A stretch of DNA of 17,073 nt, from assembly GCA_937928015.1 (NCBI GenBank), contig CALFXA010000253.1, forward strand, positions 1 to 17,073, written 5' to 3'. The notes under the pieces were generated by a model that was not told where the DNA came from, ran no database searches, and saw nothing but the letters and a program-made list of their open reading frames with translations. Below are positions 9,184 through 15,986 of the stretch, in pieces. The position numbers and the translations under genes were made by a program. Origin of the DNA: an uncultured Anaerolineales bacterium. Lineage in GTDB: Bacteria > Chloroflexota > Anaerolineae > Anaerolineales > Villigracilaceae. Position 1 is the first letter of the stretch. The number at the start of each line of letters is the position of its first letter.

Positions 9184-10089
9184 TCACTTTGTCCACTGCG
9201 GCAGTGTAGGCAGGGATTGCAGGTACAGCCAGATGGCCTGCAATTCTTCGTCGTAGAAGAGGCGGTAATCCTTCCACGGCATGAACTCGGGGTCCAGGTT
9301 GTGGCCGCCAGGGGTGACGCCCGTGCGGATGGTGGTGATGAACTGCTCCTCGGTCCAGCCAGCAAGTTCGCCACCTGGCGTCAGGTTCGGCGAGATCTTG
9401 GTGATGGTCGGGTCGGGGAAGGGACCGCCCGCCAGGTCGGGGCCGTGACAAACATGGCAATCGTTGGTGTTGACCAGGTATTCGCCATATTCCACGCTGG
9501 CGGCGCGCTCGGGCGCGCTGACGTGTGTCTCGTGGCCGACCACCTCGACAGGCATGGGCGCGATCACACCCGCCGTGTAGAGGATCAATGCCAACGGTTT
9601 GAAATGCTTTCCGCTGGTCTTATGATCCACAGGCGGGATGGTCTTGAGATAGGCGATGATGGCACCCAAGTCCTCGTCGCTCAAATGGGATGTGGAGGTC
9701 ACGGCAGGCATGAACAGGGGTTTGCCTTCGGGGTCGATTCCGTGGCGGATGGCGCGCACGTAATCCTCGGTGCTCTGGGCCTCACGCCCGAATCCGCCCT
9801 CGCCAGATGTGAGATTGGCCGAGTCGATGGTGCCAAGCGGGCCCGCGTTGAACCATTTCTCGATCCCACTCAAGTCTGCACCGTGGCAGCCCGCGCACAG
9901 AGTCTCCACGCGATGCTTGCCAAACTCCAGGCTGGCCTGGTCGGTGGGAAGTTCGATGTTCGAGGGTGGAAAATCATAGGTCTTGTTCATGCGCGCGTTC
10001 CCGAGCGCAAACATGGTCACCCCCACAATCAAGATGATTCCGATCAGCGTACCCAACACGATCCCAATCCATTTCAAAACGTTCTTCAT
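9184..10089 (-). CDS. Membrane-anchored dihaem c-type cytochrome
   Basis: 301 residues from ATG at 10089, which has AAGGAGA six bases upstream; an in-frame TTG at 10107 is less likely. An N-terminal hydrophobic helix (WIGIVLGTLIGIILIVGVTMF) serves as signal anchor, so the haem domains face outward. Two haem c motifs are visible: CAGCH (Cys65, Cys68, His69) and CHVCH (Cys211, Cys214, His215). Each is followed by a likely axial Met in PLFMPA (Met127) and PEFMPW (Met270). The two halves look like a duplicated class I cytochrome c domain. Proteins of this kind carry electrons to or from membrane oxidoreductases. No oxidase, dehydrogenase or cytochrome maturation gene is adjacent, so the partner is unknown. 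It is transcribed alone, divergently from the gene at 10255. Confidence 0.9.
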   Translation of the reverse strand: MKNVLKWIGIVLGTLIGIILIVGVTMFALGNARMNKTYDFPPSNIELPTDQASLEFGKHRVETLCAGCHGADLSGIEKWFNAGPLGTIDSANLTSGEGGFGREAQSTEDYVRAIRHGIDPEGKPLFMPAVTSTSHLSDEDLGAIIAYLKTIPPVDHKTSGKHFKPLALILYTAGVIAPMPVEVVGHETHVSAPERAASVEYGEYLVNTNDCHVCHGPDLAGGPFPDPTITKISPNLTPGGELAGWTEEQFITTIRTGVTPGGHNLDPEFMPWKDYRLFYDEELQAIWLYLQSLPTLPQWTK

Positions 10090-10153
10090 TTCAATTCTCC
10101 TTATCAATAAAGTGAAGCGGTCGATCTGTAACAGTAAATATGATTTATTTTAT

Positions 10154-10193
10154 CCAATTTTAAGGAATTGGGGAGACCCGATTCGGGAATTGG
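10154..10193. promoter_or_regulatory. Operator-like inverted repeats in the divergent intergenic region
   Basis: CCAATT (10154-10159) and AATTGG (10166-10171) form a spaced inverted repeat. CCCGATTCGGG (10177-10187) is a second palindrome, and a third AATTGG follows at 10188-10193, 22 bases (about two helical turns) from the previous copy. The position between divergent start codons suits a regulator site, but no regulator gene is nearby and this is inferred from pattern only. Confidence 0.35.
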
Positions 10194-10220
10194 TACCTTT
10201 GACGCACCTTCCGTCCGCGC

Positions 10221-10248
10221 TTGACATTGTGACACTTCCCACTATACT
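10221..10248 (+). promoter_or_regulatory. Sigma-70-like promoter of the methyltransferase-nitroreductase-dehydrogenase operon
   Basis: TTGACA (10221-10226) and TATACT (10243-10248) are separated by 16 bases, a near-consensus housekeeping promoter. Transcription would begin near 10254-10257, essentially at ATG 10255, implying a leaderless or nearly leaderless message. Confidence 0.65.
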
Positions 10249-10254
10249 GGAGGC

Positions 10255-11037
10255 ATGTCCACCTCTTCCAGCCTCAAGGGATTCGACAAACTGAGCAGTC
10301 ACTTGCCCATACTGAAAAAGCGTCTGGGTCTGGTGCGCCTGCTCCTCGTCCCAGCCCTGCTCGCTTTCCTCATCTATAACTTCTTTGCCATCGAAGACGC
10401 CACCTGGCAGTTGTGGCTGCTGGATGGCGAGGTAGTCCTCGGCACACTCGGGTACGCGATTCTCAGTTTGTTCTTCCGCCTGAAAAATGACCTGAAGGAC
10501 AAATATGGGTCGAAGGCATTCGAGCTGGCCTTCACGCGCATTGCCCTGCCTGGTTTGGTGATCGTTTTCTCGGTCGCAGCGCGCGTCGGCTACATCCCTG
10601 GGCCACTGATTCCACGCTTTGCGGGATACGCCGCCCTGCCCATCCTGGGCGGCCTGCTGATATTGATCGGTGTGACCTTGTGGATTCGCGCGGTGGATAC
10701 CTTCGGCGTGGACTACCTGACCATGCTGTACGTCTATTATCCGCGCGAAGGCCAGGTGGTGGACCACGCCATCTACGGGGTTATCCGCCATCCCGTCTAT
10801 GCGGCTGGGCTGTGGATCGTGTTTGGGCTGGCCCTGCTCAACGGGACCTGGTTTGGGCCCGCACTGGCGGTCTTCTTCCTGTTGGGGGTGTGGGGCTGGC
10901 TGCGGCTGGTCGAGGAAAAGGAATTGATCGAACGCTTCGGCCCATCCTACGCAGAGTATCGCAAACGGGTGCCCGCCTTCTGGCCGCGTCTACAAAAGAT
11001 GCCTGATTTCTTCCGATTTCTGTTCACGGGGAGGTGA
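10255..11037 (+). CDS. Isoprenylcysteine carboxyl methyltransferase-like integral membrane protein
   Basis: 260 residues with several membrane segments (e.g. LVRLLLVPALLAFLIYNFF, LPILGGLLILIGVTLWI, LWIVFGLALLNGTWFGPALA). The C-terminal half has the ICMT/PEMT-like signature: IYGVIRHPVYAAGL from residue 173, then EEKELIERFGPSYAEYRKRVPAFWP from residue 220, in which Arg-His-Pro and the Glu-Glu pair are the usual S-adenosylmethionine-site residues of these membrane methyltransferases. The bacterial substrate is unknown; lipids or small molecules are more likely than prenylated proteins. The ATG has GGAGG at 10249-10253, but that overlaps the promoter -10 region, so the site may not be transcribed. 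Its TGA is followed within 3 bases by the next gene's ATG. Confidence 0.8.
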   Translation: MSTSSSLKGFDKLSSHLPILKKRLGLVRLLLVPALLAFLIYNFFAIEDATWQLWLLDGEVVLGTLGYAILSLFFRLKNDLKDKYGSKAFELAFTRIALPGLVIVFSVAARVGYIPGPLIPRFAGYAALPILGGLLILIGVTLWIRAVDTFGVDYLTMLYVYYPREGQVVDHAIYGVIRHPVYAAGLWIVFGLALLNGTWFGPALAVFFLLGVWGWLRLVEEKELIERFGPSYAEYRKRVPAFWPRLQKMPDFFRFLFTGR

Positions 11038-11039
11038 AC

Positions 11040-11522
11040 ATGTCTTCTTTTGGCAAGCCACCCAGCGGCCTGCTCAAGTTCTTCTTCAAGGTGCCGCTCT
11101 ACGTCCACAAAATGGGATTCGGCGGCTGGGAAAAGCTGATCGGCGCGGAGTGGATGCTGATCGCCACCACAGGCCGCAAGACGGGCAAGCGCCGCGAGGC
11201 AATGGTGGACGTGATGGACTACGACCAATCCACCGACACCTATTACATCGAGGCCGCCTACGGCGCCCGCGCCGACTGGTACAGGAACATCCAAAGCAAC
11301 CCCGTTTTCGAGGCGCAGGTGGGGCGCAGAAAATTCCACGCACGCGCCATGCCCCTCTCCAGCACAGACACGGGCGAGATGCTCGTGCAGTTCTATCGCC
11401 GCAAGCCCGCCTACACGCGCTCCGTCATGGCCATGGTCGGCATGAAGTTCAAGGACGAGGACGAACTGCGCACCCTCGGCTCGAACCTGACCCTGCTGGC
11501 CGTCCAACCCGAAAAAGAGTGA
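11040..11522 (+). CDS. Nitroreductase/deazaflavin (F420)-dependent oxidoreductase family protein
   Basis: 160 residues from ATG 11040, which sits 5 bases after GGGGAGG; a GTG at 11034 that overlaps the upstream stop would be too close to that site. The sequence LIATTGRKTGKRRE near residues 40-53, then YYIEAAYGARADWYRNIQSNP, is characteristic of the split-barrel deazaflavin-dependent nitroreductase (Ddn-like) family, whose members use reduced F420 or sometimes flavins to reduce enones, quinones or nitro compounds. The natural substrate is not visible. It lies between an ICMT-like methyltransferase and a saccharopine-dehydrogenase-like enzyme with gaps of 2-3 bases, so the three probably act on a common, perhaps lipidic, metabolite. 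Confidence 0.82.
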   Translation: MSSFGKPPSGLLKFFFKVPLYVHKMGFGGWEKLIGAEWMLIATTGRKTGKRREAMVDVMDYDQSTDTYYIEAAYGARADWYRNIQSNPVFEAQVGRRKFHARAMPLSSTDTGEMLVQFYRRKPAYTRSVMAMVGMKFKDEDELRTLGSNLTLLAVQPEKE

Positions 11523-11525
11523 AGC

Positions 11526-12635
11526 ATGTCTAAAATCCTGATCCTGGGTGGGTATGGATACACGGGCAAATTGCTCGCCAAATATTTGCTCGCCGAAACG
11601 GATGCCGAGATCGTCATCGCAGGCCGCAGCCTGGACAAGGCCCAGGACTTCGTGACTCAACTGGCGAATCCGCGCGCTTCCGCCCGTCAAGTGGATGCCA
11701 CCATCGCGGCCACACTCCAGCCCGCGCTGCGAGGCGTGGACCTGTGCCTGGTCGCTGCGCCGACGACGCACCACGCCGAGACGGTAATCTTCGCCTGTCT
11801 GGCCGCAGGCGCGGATTATCTCGACGTGCAGCTTTCCGCATCCAAGCTGAAGGCGCTTCAAGCCGCCGAAAAGCAGATCCGCCACGAGGGACGCTGTTTC
11901 GTCACCGAGGCAGGGTTCCACCCAGGGCTGCCGTCGGCGATGGTGCGTTACACCGCCAAGAAACTCGACCGCATCGAGAGTGCGGTCACCGCAGGCTACC
12001 TGAACATGGGTCACGGCCTGCCCTATTCGGAAGCCGTGGACGAATTGATGGAAGGTTTCATCCATTACGAGGCGCAGGTCTTCAAGAACGGCGCGTGGAC
12101 CAGACCCAGCGAGTGGTCGATGACCCAGTTCGACTTCGGCTCCGAGATCGGGAAGCGCACCTGCTACTCCATGTTCTTCGAGGAATTGCGCAAGCTGCCT
12201 GAAATGTACCCAACTTTAAAAGAGACGGGCTTCTACATCTCAGGCTCCAACTGGGTCGCGGACCTGCTCATCACACCCATCGTCATGCTGGGACTGAAGC
12301 TCGCGCCGAAGAAGGGCATCCGTCCGCTAGGTAAGCTGATGTGGTGGGGCATGCAGCAGTCGCCACCGCCCTACGTGGTGATGATCGCCGTCGAGGCGAA
12401 GGGCCTGAAAAACGGGATGCAATCCACGGTCCGCGCCCAGGTCTCGCATCCCGATGGCTACGAACTGACCGCCATCCCCGTCGTAGCCTACCTCAAGCAA
12501 TACCTGGATGGCTCCGCCCGCCGTGTGGGCCTGCACCTGATGGGTCAACTGGCCGAGCCTGAGCGCCTGTTCAAGGACATGCAAGTCATGGGCGCAAAAG
12601 TCTGTGTTGAGGAACTCCCAGAAACTTCGTCCTGA
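11526..12635 (+). CDS. Saccharopine dehydrogenase-like NAD(P)-binding oxidoreductase
   Basis: 369 residues. The N-terminal Rossmann fold begins KILILGGYGYTGKLLAKYLL, with the dinucleotide-binding glycines at 8, 9, 11 and 14. AGRSLDKA follows at the second strand, then AAPTTHHAETVIFACLAAGADYLDVQ and TEAGFHPGLPSAMVRY, the pattern of the saccharopine dehydrogenase NADP-binding family, which also includes trans-acting enoyl reductases. No lysine-biosynthesis genes are nearby, so a role in lysine metabolism is unlikely; an accessory reductase on a lipid or polyketide-like substrate is a guess. It starts 3 bases after the nitroreductase-family gene. The last eight codons and the stop lie inside a palindromic repeat (12611-12693), so the natural C-terminus may have been replaced. 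Confidence 0.82.
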   Translation: MSKILILGGYGYTGKLLAKYLLAETDAEIVIAGRSLDKAQDFVTQLANPRASARQVDATIAATLQPALRGVDLCLVAAPTTHHAETVIFACLAAGADYLDVQLSASKLKALQAAEKQIRHEGRCFVTEAGFHPGLPSAMVRYTAKKLDRIESAVTAGYLNMGHGLPYSEAVDELMEGFIHYEAQVFKNGAWTRPSEWSMTQFDFGSEIGKRTCYSMFFEELRKLPEMYPTLKETGFYISGSNWVADLLITPIVMLGLKLAPKKGIRPLGKLMWWGMQQSPPPYVVMIAVEAKGLKNGMQSTVRAQVSHPDGYELTAIPVVAYLKQYLDGSARRVGLHLMGQLAEPERLFKDMQVMGAKVCVEELPETSS

Positions 12636-12693
12636 GCGGAGCCGCACGGATTTTGTGCGGCGTAGTCGAAGCGCAGTACGGAACAGGAGTTCC
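12611..12693. repeat. Compound palindromic repeat overlapping the 3' end of the dehydrogenase gene
   Basis: Nested arms: GGAACTCC (12611-12618) with GGAGTTCC (12686-12693), CTTCG (12625-12629) with CGAAG (12667-12671), and CCGCAC (12642-12647) with GTGCGG (12655-12660). The segment CTTCGTCCTGAGCGGAG resembles a dispersed repeat (CTTCGTCCTGAGCGAAG-type) recalled from many environmental bacterial genomes. It supplies the final codons and TGA of the upstream gene. Confidence 0.65.
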
Positions 12694-12701
12694 CTATAAA
12701 A

Positions 12702-12728
12702 ATCTCCCGCAGTTGAACTGCGGGAGAT
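12702..12728. terminator. murI: Strong intrinsic terminator of murI (minus strand), possibly bidirectional
   Basis: ATCTCCCGCAGTT (12702-12714) and AACTGCGGGAGAT (12716-12728) form a perfect 13-bp stem around a single base; in RNA the loop would open by a pair or two. On the minus strand it is followed by TTTTTATA, a good intrinsic terminator, starting 4 bases after the murI stop. On the plus strand it is followed by CATTTTAC, so it may also stop the convergent operon. Confidence 0.85.
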
Positions 12729-12732
12729 CATT

Positions 12733-13557
12733 TTACATCTCGATTTCCAGATCGCTCTTCCAGTGTACCGCCTGCACATCCCCCGTCTCCCCCAGCAGAA
12801 CAGGCAACAAGCCCTGAACCGTCTCCGCGTCGCCCGAGGTATAGAAACACATCGAACCCGTTCCACCCTCGGGGCGTTTCAACCCGCCCGCCTCCAGCAG
12901 ACGCCGCACCTGTCGCGCCACGGCGGGAGCGGGGTCGATCACCCGCACGTCCGCGCCGACGATCTGCTCAATGAGCGGAATCACGAACGGATAATGCGTG
13001 CAGCCCATCACCACCGTGTCGATGTGCTGTTCCATCATCGGCTGCAACGCCTCTTCGAGGATGGCCCGCGTGCGTGGACCGTTCAGGTCTCCCTGCTCGA
13101 CCTGCCTCACCAACCCCGGACAGGTATGCTGCAAGACCTGCACGCCGCTGGCGAAGCGCTCCACCACCGAGGCGTACAACGCGCCCTGAAAAGTGGCGGG
13201 CGTGGCCAGCACGCCCACCACGCCTGTGTGCGTCTGCTCGGCGGCAGGTTTGACAGCAGGCTCCATGCCCACGAAGGGCACCTCGGGGAATTTCTCGCGC
13301 AAATGTTTCAAGGCCGCCGCGGACGCCGTGTTGCAGGCCACCACGATCAGCTTGGCATCCTGCGCCAGCAGAAAGCGCGTGATGCCTTCTGAAAATTGCT
13401 GGATCTGTTCCATGGGCCGCGGCCCGTACGGGACGTGCCCCTGGTCACCGAAATAGATCACGTCCTCTTCAGGCATTTGCGCGCGCATCGCCCGCAGCAC
13501 GGACAATCCGCCCACGCCTGAGTCAAAGACGCCGATGGGATGATTTTGTGAGGACAT
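12733..13557 (-). CDS. murI: Glutamate racemase
   Basis: 274 residues, normal length. Converts L-glutamate to D-glutamate for peptidoglycan in the cytoplasm. The two catalytic cysteines are visible: Cys75 in VVACNTASAAAL and Cys186 in VVMGCTHYPF. Also present are the N-terminal IGVFDSGVGGLSVLRA (Asp12, Ser13), YFGDQGHVPYG and VIDPAPAVARQV. No obvious Shine-Dalgarno sequence precedes ATG 13557. The gene is GC-rich like the core of the window and marks the last core gene before the AT-rich accessory region; its promoter must lie in or near the 72-base gap to the FRG-domain gene, or it is read through from that gene. Confidence 0.95.
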   Translation of the reverse strand: MSSQNHPIGVFDSGVGGLSVLRAMRAQMPEEDVIYFGDQGHVPYGPRPMEQIQQFSEGITRFLLAQDAKLIVVACNTASAAALKHLREKFPEVPFVGMEPAVKPAAEQTHTGVVGVLATPATFQGALYASVVERFASGVQVLQHTCPGLVRQVEQGDLNGPRTRAILEEALQPMMEQHIDTVVMGCTHYPFVIPLIEQIVGADVRVIDPAPAVARQVRRLLEAGGLKRPEGGTGSMCFYTSGDAETVQGLLPVLLGETGDVQAVHWKSDLEIEM

Positions 13558-13629
13558 GCTGAAATGATACTATGACAGGCCTGTTTCGTGTCCCCTACGT
13601 CTTACTTATTCCTCTCACGTACATACACA

Positions 13630-14475
13630 CTACTCCAATAGCCTTTGACTTTGGATTGTTTCCAAAACTTGAAACTTAAGCGATTTTGAAAAGCCGTCAA
13701 TCCCGGGAAATAAAGTAGCTGAAGTAATGTTCATGCTCTTGAGTCTTTCTAACCCACTTAACCTAAGCTCTGGCGGAATGATGTATTTTATGCAAACATC
13801 ACTATCGGCAAAGTCTTGATAATCTTTCAAAAGATCGTCTAAAGTCGAGTCAATGTTACTCGGTACTAAAAACAAACCCTGTTGCATGAAAAGCCGTTCA
13901 TTGCCAAATTCAGGATTAAAAACACTTACAAACCGCTCGTTGGTATCAAAAATAGCATCTTGTATTTCTGGATAATTATCTTTATTAATAAACAGCCTAT
14001 TGTTTTTCTGCAATTCAGTATGTCTGATAGCAAACACACAACTTTTTCCAACTCCCGACTCCAATGCAAAGAAGAGAGCGATATATGGGGATAAAGTGAC
14101 ATCAAGCAATCGTGTTGGCGCGCCATAGTGTTGCATGATTGCAAGCCACTCCAACTTTTTGTTGTCAGGCGGCAAAAACTTCAAGTACATATTTGCATTT
14201 TTCTTGAAGGATTTAATCAGATACTTTTCATGATCGTTTTTTGCAAAAGTTCGTTCTCTTCCTTTTGCACTCGAAATAATTTTTTGGTTTGTATCAAAAG
14301 ACCTATCCAAAGATGTTCTTAGCCCCCACCTTGAATCTGACTGACCTCTAAAAAGGGATTGCCTATATCCCAATTCACCTATTGCTTTGTCGAAAAACTC
14401 CCACGAAGTTACTGGAATTTCTTGCCATGAGTCATGCAAATCTATCGGTATGGGCACTTTAGATTTCTTTGGCAT
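13630..14475 (-). CDS. FRG-domain protein (probable integron-cassette gene; possible defence role)
   Basis: 281 residues. The FRG domain is recognisable by the segment after residue 40, LFRGQSDSRWGLRTSLDR, and by the second conserved block WLAIMQHYGAPTRLLDVTLS plus PYIALFFAL at 110-138, where His116 and Arg122 are candidate functional residues. The later FMQQGLFLVPSN also fits. FRG-domain proteins are of unsettled biochemistry and are often found near phage-defence and toxin genes and in mobile islands. Codon use is AT-rich, unlike murI downstream. ATG 14475 has AGGAG six bases upstream. The leader begins just after the attC-like element at 14513-14642. No attC-like element follows its own stop; murI begins 72 bases further. 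Function as a defence effector is inferred, not shown. Confidence 0.8.
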   Translation of the reverse strand: MPKKSKVPIPIDLHDSWQEIPVTSWEFFDKAIGELGYRQSLFRGQSDSRWGLRTSLDRSFDTNQKIISSAKGRERTFAKNDHEKYLIKSFKKNANMYLKFLPPDNKKLEWLAIMQHYGAPTRLLDVTLSPYIALFFALESGVGKSCVFAIRHTELQKNNRLFINKDNYPEIQDAIFDTNERFVSVFNPEFGNERLFMQQGLFLVPSNIDSTLDDLLKDYQDFADSDVCIKYIIPPELRLSGLERLKSMNITSATLFPGIDGFSKSLKFQVLETIQSQRLLE

Positions 14476-14512
14476 TTGATGCTCCTATGTCTCAATTCAT
14501 GTTAACACCAAC

Positions 14513-14642
14513 GCCTAACGGCTTGCGTTACCCGCGCTGGGGCGGGCGGCGGGACGCCGTCCGACTGGGAAAATGCTGAGGCGCAGAAAAATGCTTGGAA
14601 TCGCGTCAGAATCCCCAGCGTCAGGTGCACGCTTTGTTAGCC
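14513..14642 (-). repeat. attC: attC-like recombination site A (130 bp)
   Basis: Read on the minus strand: outer core GGCTAAC (14642-14636), inner box AAAGCGTGCACC, stem arm GACGCTGGGG, a ~70-base centre with a G/C-rich inner hairpin, the returning arm CCCCAGCGC, inner box GGGTAACGC, and outer core GTTAGGC (14519-14513). GTTAGGC matches the GTTRRRY consensus exactly; GGCTAAC differs from RYYYAAC at one base. Outer cores pair with one mismatch and the inner boxes pair with offsets, as in integron attC sites. It lies 33 bases after the lipoprotein stop and just before the leader of the FRG gene. It matches site B at 107 of 130 positions. Confidence 0.7.
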
Positions 14643-14675
14643 CGCTTTTTGATTTAGCAAGATTGAAATATCTTA

Positions 14676-15826
14676 TCATGGGATTGGTGTTGGAGTTGGA
14701 GTTAATAAAAAAACAATATCACCTGTCTTGATATTTATTGACCATTCATCCCAAGAAGAATCTTCTTTTTTTATTTTAATTGAGGTCAAATTGAGAACAT
14801 TGTCAGCCAACCAAGACTTTGATGTAGTTGAATTGAACCAAGGCACAAGGTTTCGACTATCGTTAAAGAGTAGCGTCTTAAGTCTCATGTCGCTTAAGTT
14901 TACTTGAAATAAAGAAATTCCTGCTTTGCCATCTTCCCAACCGTCTACTCCAGCCGCGAAAATAAGATTTTTGCTGTCAGGTGTCCATGTAAAGTCACCA
15001 TTGATAACATAAACTTTTTCAAGTTCAATTTTTTGTCGCTACCATTATTTAAATCCTTAATGTATACATGGTTGCCGTCTCGCGAGTCGGAGTAAACGAG
15101 ATAGTGGACATCGGGGGAGATGGCTGTGTCAACGTAATAGCCATTTTCAATATAAGGAAGGATTGTGGCTATTTCTCCTGATGACAAGTTTAGGCGATAA
15201 AAAGGTGAGCCATATCCAAAGAAACAAACAGGACACCAACCATCTCCACCAAAAAAGTTGTTTGGAACAAGATACAAAAAATTATGGATAGGATCAATTG
15301 CATATCCACTTAGGAATTCATAGTTACCTGGCAAGGGAAGTGATTCGTAAGAAATATTCCAGATTTTTGAATTGTCCGAATTGATAATTTTTGTGTATCC
15401 GTTTAATCGAGGCAATTTCTCTGGTACACACTTAACAACTGTCCATCTCTCGCTGTCATTGGTAGAGTAATAATCTAATCCCCTTAACACATCTTCGGCA
15501 AAAAAGCCAAAACCATAGCAGTCATCACAAATGGCATTTCTTGACGTAAGCGTGGAAAATGCCGCCGTACGTGTTGCCGCTGTTCTTGCTTTTGAAGTTA
15601 TAAACTGTGCCGAAAATGTAGCGTCACAAGAGTTTATAGTTGGCGTAAGCGTTGGCGTCTTTGTTGAAGATGCCGTTGGCGGCAAAGTCTGACTTGGCAA
15701 GGCAGGAGGAATCATTTCTGTATTGATAGGTGTTTGTGTGTTCTGCGTTTGAACACAGGATGACACAATTATCACAAAAAGAAATATTGCCAATACATAA
15801 ATTCTGCTTTGCAACGGCGTTTTCAT
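14676..15826 (-). pseudogene. Lipoprotein with TolB/WD40-like beta-propeller repeats, frameshifted
   Basis: One gene broken into two frames. From ATG 15826 the first frame gives a lipoprotein signal peptide (YVLAIFLFVIIVSSC, lipobox VSSC), a Pro/Thr-rich linker, and propeller-type strands such as GYAIDPIHNFLYLVPN and AISPDVHYLVYSDSRDGN. At an A6 run (plus-strand 15029-15034) the frame then runs into 27 unrelated-looking residues and stops at 14945. Shifting by one base restores sense: KIELEKVYVINGDFTWTPD, then SKNLIFAAGVDGWEDGKAG, ending at 14676 in TPTPTPIP. The corrected protein would be about 383 residues and extracytoplasmic. An A7 run would be in frame, so this is either a recent one-base deletion, a sequencing error, or slippage-dependent expression. 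No strong ribosome-binding site is seen. It sits in the same putative cassette as the membrane protein at 15987. Confidence 0.8.
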
Positions 15827-15986
15827 CTACAAAATATGAACCTTTCTATGTTGGGCGCTGGATGAATTGAAGACTCGTTGGCTTTCAAAGGGTACCATGC
15901 CTGATTTTACGCCGATCTTTTGAAGAAACATAATTTGATGAACTGAATTGAACAACAATTTTTACATATCAGTTTGCCAGATAAGA
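15827..15986. other. Intergenic gap within the two-gene cassette
   Basis: 160 AT-rich bases between the membrane-protein stop and the lipoprotein start. No full attC-like element is present. A lone GTTGGGCGCT (15850-15859, plus strand) is identical to the end of site B but inverted. No convincing promoter or terminator is seen. Confidence 0.4.

Noticed and set aside
9217..10110. Plus-strand open frame opposite the cytochrome c gene
   Set aside because: The minus strand encodes two haem-binding motifs with a ribosome-binding site; the plus-strand frame is a shadow.
10947..12065. Minus-strand open frame (372 codons)
   Set aside because: Overlaps three plus-strand genes with strong family signatures; composition is that of a reverse-frame shadow.
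14513..14642. attC-like element read as a transcription terminator or plain REP sequence
   Set aside because: No T-run follows; equal 130-bp length, nested core boxes and shared orientation after stop codons fit a recombination site better, though a REP-type repeat is not fully excluded.
14676..14888. Separate 70-residue gene
   Set aside because: Its ATG is an internal codon; the frame continues upstream into sequence that completes the beta-propeller lipoprotein, so it is the second half of a frameshifted gene.
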